From: an uncultured bacterium
GTDB lineage: Bacteria; Cyanobacteriota; Vampirovibrionia; Gastranaerophilales; Gastranaerophilaceae
Assembly (NCBI GenBank): GCA_902777385.1
Contig: CACYTP010000004.1
Span: 124,001 to 188,000, forward strand
Direction: 5' to 3'
Length of the DNA: 64,000 bases
The notes beneath the pieces were generated by a model. That model was not told where the DNA came from. It ran no database searches and saw only the letters and a program-made list of their open reading frames with translations. This document shows positions 24,345 through 32,740 of this stretch, in pieces. Numbering within the stretch: position 1 is the stretch's first letter; each line of letters opens with the position of its first letter. Position numbers and translations under genes: made by a program.

Positions 24345-25431
24345 TTACACCATTAATTTGAGATACGCCTCAACAAATCCATCCAACTCCCCATCCATAA
24401 CCGCATCAACATTACCGACTTCAAAGCCTGTACGGTGATCTTTCACCATTTTATAAGGATGAAAAACATAAGACCGAATTTGAGAACCAAAATTTATATC
24501 TACATTTTCTCCTTTAAGTTCTGCAAGTTTTTTTTCATGCTCTGCCTGACGAATGGCAAGAAGTTTAGAAGCAAGCATCTGCATTGCATTTTCCTTGTTT
24601 TGCAGTTGTGAACGCTCTTGCTGACACTTTACAACAATACCTGTAGGTTTATGCAAAATTCTGACGGCAGTTTCAACCTTATTAACATTCTGTCCGCCGG
24701 CACCTCCCGAACGCATTGTATCAATTTCCAAATCTTCAGGCGGTATTGTTATCGTCTTTTCAAAATCTTCTATTATCGGAGACACCTCTACAGAAGCAAA
24801 ACTGGTTTGTCTTTTCCCGTTTGCATTAAACGGCGAAATTCGAACTAATCTGTGAACTCCTCGTTCTGCCTTTGAATAACCGAATGCGAATTTACCCGAA
24901 ACCTTTATTGTCGCCGATTTAATACCTGCTTCATCTCCGTCAAGCTTATCCATTAAACTTACATGCCAGTCATGCTGTTCTGCCCACCTTGTGTACATTC
25001 TCAACAAAAGACTTGCCCAATCCTGTGCATCAGTTCCGCCTGCTCCGGCGTTTATGGTTAGCATTGCATCAGCATCATCATATTCACCGCTAAGCATTAA
25101 CCTGACTTCAAAGCTTTCTATTTCTTTTTCAGCAGATATTAATGCCGATAAACTTTCACTTATCAAATCCGTATCACCTATATCAAGTGATACCTCTGCA
25201 TCATCTATAACTGCCTGCCACTTTTCATAAAGAGAAATATTTTCCTTTATCTCTTTTATCTCAGAACCTAATTTTGAAACCTTATCTTTATCCGACCAAA
25301 TCTCAGGATTTTGCATTTTTTCTTCAAGAGAAACCAGCTTTGAACTTAAATTGTCAAAGTCAAAGGCACTCCTTCACGCTTTTCAGGCGTGGTAATAAGT
25401 TATTTATAATTTGCTTTACTTTCGTTTCCAT
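24345..25431 (-). CDS. prfB: Peptide chain release factor 2, with programmed +1 frameshift
   Basis: RF2 releases peptides at UGA and UAA. The main frame (from 25361 down) holds the GGQ loop [18 protein letters not shown] and [10 protein letters not shown]. It lacks a good start of its own. The true start is ATG at 25431, encoding about 23 residues ([19 protein letters not shown]) up to CTT-TGA. A +1 slip at CTTTGAC (25365-25359) joins the frames, with a GAAGGAG Shine-Dalgarno-like stimulator just upstream. This is the classical RF2 autoregulation: low RF2 causes slow UGA decoding and more frameshifting. Joined length is about 361 residues, which is normal. Confidence 0.93.
25359..25374 (-). 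promoter_or_regulatory. prfB +1 frameshift site with SD-like stimulator
   Basis: On the minus strand the site reads AAGGAGTGCCTTTGAC. AAGGAG pairs with the 16S tail, and CTT-TGA-C is the slip site. UGA is therefore read as a stop codon in this organism. Confidence 0.9.
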
Positions 25432-25472
25432 ACCAAAATACTACAGGAAAAAATACATTTATGCAAATCAGA

Positions 25473-27017
25473 TTAATCAGTTATAATAATTCTTCCGTCA
25501 TCAACAATATCTATAGGTTCTTTTGCTGCCCGAATTTTTTGTTCGATTGCATAATTTAAATCCCAGCTATATCTCTCTGTTGCTTCAAAGTATTTGTTTA
25601 GCATGTCGTAGCCGTCATTATTACTGGAAAAATAGTCGTTTATTGCAGTAGAATATATCTTATCTGTTCTCGGATTGTTTATGTCAATCGGACATTCTTT
25701 ACCTTGCTTGTCGATATAACTTAAAGAAGTTACATCACCCTCTTTTGTCATCGTATATTTTAGGCCTGAAACATACATTATACCCGGCTTATTATTTCGT
25801 GATTTTATGGATTTTGCACTGTATTTTATCGCATCAACGATTTCTTTCTCGGTATAATTTATTTTTACAATTTTGTTTTTGAACGGTGAAATTTCTTCAA
25901 TGACAGATGTATCAATTTTTCCTTTTTCAACGTATCCTCTCATATTCGCCGCCCCAATCAATGCAATATCAGCTCCCGTCAATTCTCGTAGTGCATCTGC
26001 CCCATAATATGCAAGCGGATTAGGTTCTGTTAAATCATTTTTCAATGCTGGAGGAGCAGTCCTTATTTCTCCTATAATTTCAGGTTTACCCTTGATTTTT
26101 TCAAATATATAACGGGCTATTGCATTCCTTGAAAAATCTTTTGTTGTACCGATATTATTTTGAGCTTTTGTAATAACTCCGTTCTTATCAAATTCAAGAT
26201 TTAATATCCCAAAATTCTTACCGTCACGCCCTGCCTGAGTAATAATAACGGGTTCTCCCGATTTTGAATAAAACAAGTTTATATCCTTTTGAATACCATT
26301 TAGAAGATTATGAGAATGTCCGCCCAATATAACATCAATTCCATTAGTATTCTTAGCTATCTTTATATCATAACCGTAACCGCTATGAGATAAAAGTATT
26401 ATCTTATCTACTCCCTGAGATTTTAATTTATCGACTTCATCTTGCACATATTTGATTGTTTCATCAATATTTGCAGGCTGAATATTCTGATCTTGAAGAA
26501 CTTTCCCGTATTTTATCCTTGAAATCAAATCTGACGGGATAGTACCTATCAATCCGTACTTTGTTCCGTTTATTTCCTGCACACAAGACTTTTGAACATA
26601 TTTTGACAATTTACTGTCCTGTGGATTTTTGATGTTACATGCAAGAAGTGTTGCAGGCATGCCCGTAATTTCGCTAAAGAAATCCTCGGATTTCATATCG
26701 CATTCGTGATTACCAACGGCAGTTGCAGTTACACCGATAAACTTTAAAAACTGCATCGCAACCCTGTTTACACCTATATCCTCTCCGAGCATTATATCAC
26801 CCGAAGCCAGCTTCAATTTATCCGTAGGCTTCTGAAACGTAAATCTGTCAAAAGCATTTGAAGCAGTAACAGCTCTTTCCATATTTATTGCCTTGCCATG
26901 GAAATCATTTACATAAAAAATACTTGTCCTAACAGGCTTTTTAATGTTAACTTCTGCCGAATTATTATCAGCTCCCCTATAGCCAAACGAAATGTTATAT
27001 TTAATCGGATTAATCAT
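25473..27017 (-). CDS. 5'-nucleotidase/UshA-family metallophosphatase with N-terminal F-G motif
   Basis: This is a 514-residue two-domain protein. The N-terminal metallophosphatase domain shows YVNDFHG, LASGDIMLGED, AVGNHECDMK, LLSHSGYG and LGGHSHN, a complete two-metal site. The C-terminal 5_nucleotid_C domain (about 330-500) binds the nucleotide base and ends with NDYFSSNNDGYDM. Normal family members are exported, but here the N-terminus is MINPIKYNISFGYRGADNN, with no signal peptide and an S-F-G-Y-R-G motif like that of small proteins nearby. The start at 27017 has AAGGG upstream; a TTG at 27047 is less likely. Export by another route or a cytosolic role are both open. Confidence 0.88.
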   Translation of the reverse strand: MINPIKYNISFGYRGADNNSAEVNIKKPVRTSIFYVNDFHGKAINMERAVTASNAFDRFTFQKPTDKLKLASGDIMLGEDIGVNRVAMQFLKFIGVTATAVGNHECDMKSEDFFSEITGMPATLLACNIKNPQDSKLSKYVQKSCVQEINGTKYGLIGTIPSDLISRIKYGKVLQDQNIQPANIDETIKYVQDEVDKLKSQGVDKIILLSHSGYGYDIKIAKNTNGIDVILGGHSHNLLNGIQKDINLFYSKSGEPVIITQAGRDGKNFGILNLEFDKNGVITKAQNNIGTTKDFSRNAIARYIFEKIKGKPEIIGEIRTAPPALKNDLTEPNPLAYYGADALRELTGADIALIGAANMRGYVEKGKIDTSVIEEISPFKNKIVKINYTEKEIVDAIKYSAKSIKSRNNKPGIMYVSGLKYTMTKEGDVTSLSYIDKQGKECPIDINNPRTDKIYSTAINDYFSSNNDGYDMLNKYFEATERYSWDLNYAIEQKIRAAKEPIDIVDDGRIIITD

Positions 27018-27121
27018 TTTTGTACCCTTAACATATAACCACCTCAAGAATTATTTTTGCTACTTTGTATATATTACATTTACAAAATGTAACCTGAAAT
27101 TTCTTATAAATATCTTTGTTA

Positions 27122-27127
27122 TATAAT
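27122..27127 (+). promoter_or_regulatory. -10 box that makes mnmG likely leaderless
   Basis: TATAAT ends 6 bp before ATG 27134, the same geometry as birA. No Shine-Dalgarno sequence is present. Confidence 0.45.
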
Positions 27128-27133
27128 ACTGTT

Positions 27134-29017
27134 ATGAATTACCTCAATAACACATACGATGTAATAGTAGTGGGTGCAGGTCACGCAGGTTGTGAAGCCG
27201 CTTTATCCTGTGCAAGATTAGGACTAAAAGTTCTTCTTGCGACATTGGATGTTGAGCATATTGCCCTCCAGCCTTGTAATCCTGCCATAGGAGGTCCTGC
27301 AAAATCAACTTTGGTAAGAGAAATTGATGCTCTCGGCGGAGAAATGGGACTTGCAGCAGACGCTACATACCTGCAAATGAAGACACTTAATTCTTCAAAA
27401 GGTCCTGCAGTCAGAGCTTTAAGAGCTCAATCAGATAAACGTCAATATTCTGATTATATGAGAAATGTTATTGAGAGTAACGAAAATATTTATCTGCGAC
27501 AAGCCTGCATAACCGATTTACTTGTTAATGACGGAAAAATAACAGGTGCAATTGATGAGTACGGCATTGAATTTACCGTCAACGCCGCAATCTTGACTAC
27601 AGGAACATCATTAGACGGCAAAATATGGGTAGGACTTCAGTCATACAGTGCCGGCAGGCTCGGGGAAAAAGCTGCTTACGGACTTTCCGATTCTTTAAGA
27701 AAGCTTGGATTAGAATTGAAAAAATTAAAAACAGGTACTCCGCCAAGAGTTGATAAAAGATCTATTGATTACTCCAGACTTGATATTCAACCCGGAGATG
27801 AAATTTTAAGTTTTTATTCGTTCAGACCTGACAGACCTGTAAGAAAACAGTATCCTTGCTATCTGACAAGAACAAATGAAGAAACTCATAAGATTATTAA
27901 AGCAAATCTTGATAAATCACCTATGTTCAAGGGTTTGATACAGGGTGTCGGCCCGAGATACTGCCCGTCAATAGAAGATAAAGTCGTCAGATTTGCCAAA
28001 AATCCGTCGCATCATATATTTATTGAGCCTGAGGGTTTAGGAAATTACGAAGCTTATATTCAGGGATTTTCAAGCAGTCTGCCTGCGGATGTTCAGGTAA
28101 AAATGTTGAGAACTCTTCCGGGGCTGGAAAATGCTCACGTTATAAAACCTGCTTATGCGGTTGAATATGATTATGTACCTGCCGTACAGACTACACATTC
28201 TTTAATGTCAAAGAAAATTCAAGGACTGTTTTTGGCAGGACAAATCAACGGAACAAGCGGTTATGAAGAAGCAGCAGCACAAGGATTAATTGCGGGTATT
28301 AATGCGTTCAACTACTTAAACGGTTCCGAAATGCTTGAACTTTCAAGAAGTTCATCCTATACGGGTACATTGATAGATGATTTGGTAACAAAAGATATCC
28401 AAGATCCGTACAGAATGCTTACTTCCCGTTCCGAATACAGATTATTGTTAAGGCAGGATAACGCTGATGAAAGACTTACGCCTATAGGACATAAAATAGG
28501 TCTTATTGATGGTGAACAATATCAAAGATTTACTCAAAAACAGGAAAATATCCAACGTGAAATTCAAAGACTTTCTGATGTAAAAATTTCTGCAAGTGAA
28601 GAGGTCAAAACTATTTTAGGCAAATACGGCGAAGGTATTGAAAGAGGAATGAGATTAGCTGAACTTCTGAAACGCCCGAATATTAATTATGATATTTTAA
28701 AAGAATTGGATGAAGAAACAAATAATCTGAATTTAAGCCGTGATGTTTACGAACAGGTAGAAATTATGATTAAATATGACGGTTATCTGAAACGTCAGAC
28801 AGCACAAGTTGAGCAGGCAGGAAAACTCGATAAATTTAAAATTCCTGATGATATTGACTATATGTCAATTGAACACATATCATCAGAAACTAAAGAAAAA
28901 CTTGATAAAATCAAACCTAAAACTTTAGCACAAGCATCCCGTATCGGAGGCGTTAAACCTGCGGATATATCTGTTCTTATGGTACTTTTGGAAAGACATG
29001 CGGTTGCAAGAAAATAA
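27134..29017 (+). CDS. mnmG: tRNA uridine-5-carboxymethylaminomethyl modification enzyme MnmG
   Basis: MnmG (GidA) works with MnmE to add carboxymethylaminomethyl or aminomethyl groups to U34 of certain tRNAs, using FAD and folate. The FAD fold is YDVIVVGAGHAGCEAAL. The catalytic Cys regions are LQPCNPAIGGPAKSTLVRE and GPRYCPSIEDKVVRF. The second half shows GQINGTSGYEEAAAQGL, and the C-terminal helical domain binds MnmE. Length (627) is normal. The ATG at 27134 matches the family start. With mnmA in the same window, both halves of U34 modification are represented. nth follows by 2 bp. Confidence 0.96.
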   Translation: MNYLNNTYDVIVVGAGHAGCEAALSCARLGLKVLLATLDVEHIALQPCNPAIGGPAKSTLVREIDALGGEMGLAADATYLQMKTLNSSKGPAVRALRAQSDKRQYSDYMRNVIESNENIYLRQACITDLLVNDGKITGAIDEYGIEFTVNAAILTTGTSLDGKIWVGLQSYSAGRLGEKAAYGLSDSLRKLGLELKKLKTGTPPRVDKRSIDYSRLDIQPGDEILSFYSFRPDRPVRKQYPCYLTRTNEETHKIIKANLDKSPMFKGLIQGVGPRYCPSIEDKVVRFAKNPSHHIFIEPEGLGNYEAYIQGFSSSLPADVQVKMLRTLPGLENAHVIKPAYAVEYDYVPAVQTTHSLMSKKIQGLFLAGQINGTSGYEEAAAQGLIAGINAFNYLNGSEMLELSRSSSYTGTLIDDLVTKDIQDPYRMLTSRSEYRLLLRQDNADERLTPIGHKIGLIDGEQYQRFTQKQENIQREIQRLSDVKISASEEVKTILGKYGEGIERGMRLAELLKRPNINYDILKELDEETNNLNLSRDVYEQVEIMIKYDGYLKRQTAQVEQAGKLDKFKIPDDIDYMSIEHISSETKEKLDKIKPKTLAQASRIGGVKPADISVLMVLLERHAVARK

Positions 29018-29019
29018 GT

Positions 29020-29655
29020 ATGAATGATAAAGATATTGATATAATTGTCAAAACTTTAAAAGATGCAAAACAGCAAAAGAGCGAATTTGTCGGATTAATG
29101 GACAGCTTCAATAATCCGTATTTAGTTTTGATATCTTGTATATTGAGTTTGAGAACTAATGACAGAACGACTTATCCTGCGACTTTAAGAATGCTGAAAC
29201 TGGGGAAAACTCCGCAGGAGTTTGCAAAGTGTGATGAAAAAGCGTTATCAGAGGCAATTTATCCTGTCGGATTTTACGCAAACAAAGCAAAACAAATTAT
29301 CCGATTATCGAAAGAAATTGTCGAAAAATATGACGGAAAAGTTCCGGATACGATAGATGAGCTTGTAAAATTCAACGGTGTCGGCAGAAAAACCGCAAAC
29401 CTTGTAGTTGCAAGGGGATTTAACAAGCCTGCCATCTGTGTGGATGTGCATGTCCACAGAATTTTTAACCGTATGGGTTATGTAAAAACAAGAAATCCCG
29501 AGGAAACAGAATTTGCTCTCAGGGATAAACTTCCCGTAAAGCACTGGATAGATATAAATACACTTATCGTAACCCACGGACAAAACGTTTGTAAACCGCA
29601 AAAGCCGATGTGTTCAGTCTGTCCGATAGAAAAATATTGTGATAAGAATTTGTAA
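29020..29655 (+). CDS. nth: Endonuclease III
   Basis: This is a base-excision repair glycosylase/AP lyase for oxidised pyrimidines. The helix-hairpin-helix is FNGVGRKTANLVV, with the catalytic Lys in GRKTA. The catalytic Asp is in CVDVHVHRI. The C-terminal [4Fe-4S] motif is CKPQKPMCSVCPIEKYC (C-x6-C-x2-C-x5-C). Length (211) is typical. It follows mnmG by 2 bp and is likely co-transcribed. Confidence 0.95.
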   Translation: MNDKDIDIIVKTLKDAKQQKSEFVGLMDSFNNPYLVLISCILSLRTNDRTTYPATLRMLKLGKTPQEFAKCDEKALSEAIYPVGFYANKAKQIIRLSKEIVEKYDGKVPDTIDELVKFNGVGRKTANLVVARGFNKPAICVDVHVHRIFNRMGYVKTRNPEETEFALRDKLPVKHWIDINTLIVTHGQNVCKPQKPMCSVCPIEKYCDKNL

Positions 29656-29748
29656 CCACAGATAATTAATATTTTTTAATAAAATCATATATTTTTTTAT
29701 TATTGTCATAAAATATGTATATTAGGTTAGCATAGCAAAGGTATTATA

Positions 29749-30237
29749 ATGAGAACATCTTTAAACACAGGCTTAGGCTTTTTGGCAATTAACTGGCAAA
29801 AATTCAGAAATTTTATAACAGAAGCATCTGCCGATACTTCAAAAAAAGAACAAAAAATCAGAAAATACTTCAACATATATGACGTTTTTGGATACGGCGA
29901 AGCGTCTAAGCAACTTGAATTGATGAAAGAACCGATTGCAAATTTTGCAAGAAGAAACAACGTTAAAATTGACGTTTACGAAAAAGAAGATAAAAATACA
30001 GGTAAAAGTATTCTTACAACTTATGTAACAAAAACGGATAAATCGGTAGCTACTGTCAGAAATATTGAAGCTGATACTAACACAGTATACCCTAAAGAAG
30101 CCCGCTACACATATATAGCCAATATTAAAGGGGAAGATACTCAGGTTGCACGAGAAGTTAAATTAACCAGAGAAGATAATTTTATAGAAAACTTCTTCAG
30201 AAATATAGGAAATATGACGGCTGAAGTTACGAAGTAA
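29749..30237 (+). CDS. Protein of unknown function
   Basis: This is a 162-residue protein. The N-terminus MRTSLNTGLGFLAINW is weakly hydrophobic but is not a clear signal peptide. A charged helix (TSKKEQKIRKYF) and a beta-rich domain (IDVYEKEDKNTGKSILTTYVT, ARYTYIANIKGED) follow. The EDKNTGKSI segment recalls ENKNTGKSV in the small protein at 15588, so a shared fold is possible. No catalytic motif is seen. It stands alone, divergent from nothing and 130 bp before the hydrogenase operon. Confidence 0.5.
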   Translation: MRTSLNTGLGFLAINWQKFRNFITEASADTSKKEQKIRKYFNIYDVFGYGEASKQLELMKEPIANFARRNNVKIDVYEKEDKNTGKSILTTYVTKTDKSVATVRNIEADTNTVYPKEARYTYIANIKGEDTQVAREVKLTREDNFIENFFRNIGNMTAEVTK

Positions 30238-30366
30238 ACTCAACGGATGAAATCGTTTTAAATACTTGCTTTTAAATTTTAGTTATGCAATAATATAGCT
30301 TGAACAGTGACTTGTGTGACTGTTCGGGGTTTATTAATGATAGATGTAACAGAATAGGAGTGTGAG

Positions 30367-30861
30367 ATGACTGCAGAAAATCTCCACAAAATCGACACAT
30401 CTAAATTGGATGAAATTATTGCTCAATACGAAGGCAAAAAATCTAATTTGATTGCGATTTTGCAGAAGGTGCAGGAAGTTTACCGATACTTACCTGAAGA
30501 TGCCATGATTTATATCGGAACTAAGATGGAGGGTTTATCTCCGGCAACTGTATTTGGTGTAGCAACATTCTATGCACAATTTTCTCTTGAACCTAAAGGT
30601 AAGTTTGAGATAAAAGTTTGCGATGGAACGGCATGCCACGTTAGAGGTTCAATGCCTGTATTGAACGCCATAAAAGCACGTCTTGATTTAACGGACGGCA
30701 AAATGACAACTAATGACGGACTGTTTTCTTTGGAAACTGTCAGCTGTTTAGGAGCTTGCGGTCTTGCTCCGGTAGTTGTTGTTAACGGCAAAGTATATCC
30801 GCAAATGACTTCGGATGCAATAAAAATTGTGTTGGATACCTTACTAAAAGAGGAAGCATAA
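30367..30861 (+). CDS. hydC: NuoE-like [2Fe-2S] subunit of the trimeric hydrogenase (HydC)
   Basis: This is a 164-residue thioredoxin-fold [2Fe-2S] protein. Cluster ligands are CDGTACHVRGS and CLGACGLAPVV (C-x4-C ... C-x3-C). It is the gamma subunit of NAD- and ferredoxin-linked [FeFe] hydrogenases and passes electrons to the NuoF-like subunit. Gene order hydC-hydB-hydA with spacings of 1 and 15 bp marks one operon. A leader with the hairpin GAACAGT/ACTGTTC lies upstream around 30301-30325. Confidence 0.92.
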   Translation: MTAENLHKIDTSKLDEIIAQYEGKKSNLIAILQKVQEVYRYLPEDAMIYIGTKMEGLSPATVFGVATFYAQFSLEPKGKFEIKVCDGTACHVRGSMPVLNAIKARLDLTDGKMTTNDGLFSLETVSCLGACGLAPVVVVNGKVYPQMTSDAIKIVLDTLLKEEA

Positions 30862-30862
30862 A

Positions 30863-32725
30863 ATGGAAAAGACAGTTTTAAATATAGACATTGCTGCAGA
30901 GCAAAAACGTGCTTTAGATGACATTAAGCAGCAGGGCTTAAGAGTATTGGTTTGTGCCGGCACAGGCTGCGTTGCAAACGGTTCTCTTAAAGTTATTGAA
31001 AAATTCAAAGAACTTGGTGCTGATGTATCAGTACTGACTGATTATGATAAAATGACTATCGTGCCTACAGGATGTCACGGATTTTGCGAACAGGGAGTTC
31101 TGGTAGTTATTCCTGACAAGCACGTTACTTACGTTAAAGTTAAAGAAAGTGACGTTGAAGAAATTTACGAAAGTCATATAAGAAACAACAAACCTGTAGA
31201 AAGATTATTATACGTTGATCCAAAAACACACGAACACGTTATGGATGACGAACATATAAACTTCTATGCAAAGCAGACAAGAACAGCTCTTGCTAACTGC
31301 GGAAACATTAATGCAGAAAATATTGATGAAGCAATTGCTGTCGGCGGTTATGAAGCTTTGGCAAAAGTATTGATTGAAAACAATCCTGACGGCGTTATTG
31401 AAACAATCCAAAAATCAGGATTAAGAGGAAGAGGCGGCGGCGGTTTCCCTACCGGAAACAAATGGAAATTTACGGCAGCTAACCGTGGCGGAAAATCTTA
31501 TGTAGTATGTAACGGGGACGAAGGTGATCCGGGTGCGTTTATGGACAGATCCGTAATGGAAGGAGATCCTCATAAATTACTTGAAGGTATTGCTATTGCG
31601 GCATTTGCAGTTGGTGCAGATGAAGCATACATCTATGTTCGTGCAGAATACCCTCTTGCTATCAAACGTTTAAGAAAAGCTATTGCTGATGCAGAAGCTC
31701 GTCATTTCTTAGGCGATAAAATTATGGGTTCTGACTTTAATTTGACTATTCACATTAAAGAAGGTGCCGGAGCGTTTGTTTGCGGAGAAGAAACAGCTCT
31801 CATAGCATCAATTGAAGGTGAAAGAGGTATGCCTCGTCCGAAACCGCCATTCCCTGCGAACAAAGGGTTATTTGGCAGACCAACATTAATAAACAACGTT
31901 GAAACACTTGCTAATGTACCTGTTATTATCAGAAAAGGTGCTGATTGGTTCAGTTCTATGGGAACAGAAACTTCAAAGGGAACAAAAACATTTGCTCTTA
32001 CCGGAGAAGTAAACAACACAGGCTTAATAGAAGTTCCAATGGGAACAACTTTGAGAGAAATTGTTTTTGATATCGGTGGTGGTATCAGAGGCGGCAAAAA
32101 ATTTAAAGCTGTTCAAATCGGCGGACCTTCCGGCGGCTGTTTAACGGAAGAACATTTGGATTTACCTATGGATTATGACAGTTTGATAAAAGCAGGAGCT
32201 ATGGTAGGTTCTGGCGGTCTGGTTGTAATGGCTGAAGATACATGTATAGTTGAAGTTGCCAGATTTTTCATGAACTTTACTCAAAATGAAAGCTGTGGCA
32301 AGTGCGTACCTTGTCGAGAAGGTACAAAAAATATGCTTCGCATATTAGAAAAAATTGTTGCGGGTAAGGGTGAAATGAAAGATTTGGAAACACTTGAAGA
32401 ACTTGCAAAATCCGTAAAAGACGGTTCTCTTTGCGGATTGGGTAAAACAGCTCCAAACCCTGTATTATCAACTCTTAAATACTTTAGAGATGAGTATATT
32501 GCTCATATTAAAGATAAAAAATGTCCGGCAGGAGTTTGTACTGCAATGAAAAAGATTGTAATTGTACCTGAACTTTGCAAAGGATGTACAAAATGTGCAA
32601 GAAATTGTCCGGTCGAGGCAATTAGCGGTACAGTAAAACAACCTCACAAAATTGACCAGTCAAAATGTATCAAATGTGAAGCTTGTTTAACTAACTGTCC
32701 GTTCAAGGCGATAGTACTGGAATAA
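30863..32725 (+). CDS. hydB: NuoF-like NADH/FMN subunit of the trimeric hydrogenase (HydB)
   Basis: This 620-residue protein has an N-terminal thioredoxin-like [2Fe-2S] domain (CAGTGCVANGS, CHGFCEQG). The FMN/NADH core follows, with GLRGRGGGGFPTGNKW and the NAD site CNGDEGDPGAFMDRS. ESCGKCVPCREGTKNM gives a [4Fe-4S] cluster. A C-terminal 2x[4Fe-4S] ferredoxin (CKGCTKCARNCP, CIKCEACLTNCP) completes it. This is the beta subunit at which electrons from NADH and ferredoxin meet in bifurcating enzymes. Every expected cluster ligand was found. It lies between the other two subunit genes. Confidence 0.95.
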   Translation: MEKTVLNIDIAAEQKRALDDIKQQGLRVLVCAGTGCVANGSLKVIEKFKELGADVSVLTDYDKMTIVPTGCHGFCEQGVLVVIPDKHVTYVKVKESDVEEIYESHIRNNKPVERLLYVDPKTHEHVMDDEHINFYAKQTRTALANCGNINAENIDEAIAVGGYEALAKVLIENNPDGVIETIQKSGLRGRGGGGFPTGNKWKFTAANRGGKSYVVCNGDEGDPGAFMDRSVMEGDPHKLLEGIAIAAFAVGADEAYIYVRAEYPLAIKRLRKAIADAEARHFLGDKIMGSDFNLTIHIKEGAGAFVCGEETALIASIEGERGMPRPKPPFPANKGLFGRPTLINNVETLANVPVIIRKGADWFSSMGTETSKGTKTFALTGEVNNTGLIEVPMGTTLREIVFDIGGGIRGGKKFKAVQIGGPSGGCLTEEHLDLPMDYDSLIKAGAMVGSGGLVVMAEDTCIVEVARFFMNFTQNESCGKCVPCREGTKNMLRILEKIVAGKGEMKDLETLEELAKSVKDGSLCGLGKTAPNPVLSTLKYFRDEYIAHIKDKKCPAGVCTAMKKIVIVPELCKGCTKCARNCPVEAISGTVKQPHKIDQSKCIKCEACLTNCPFKAIVLE

Positions 32726-32740
32726 TAAAGGAATAATAAA

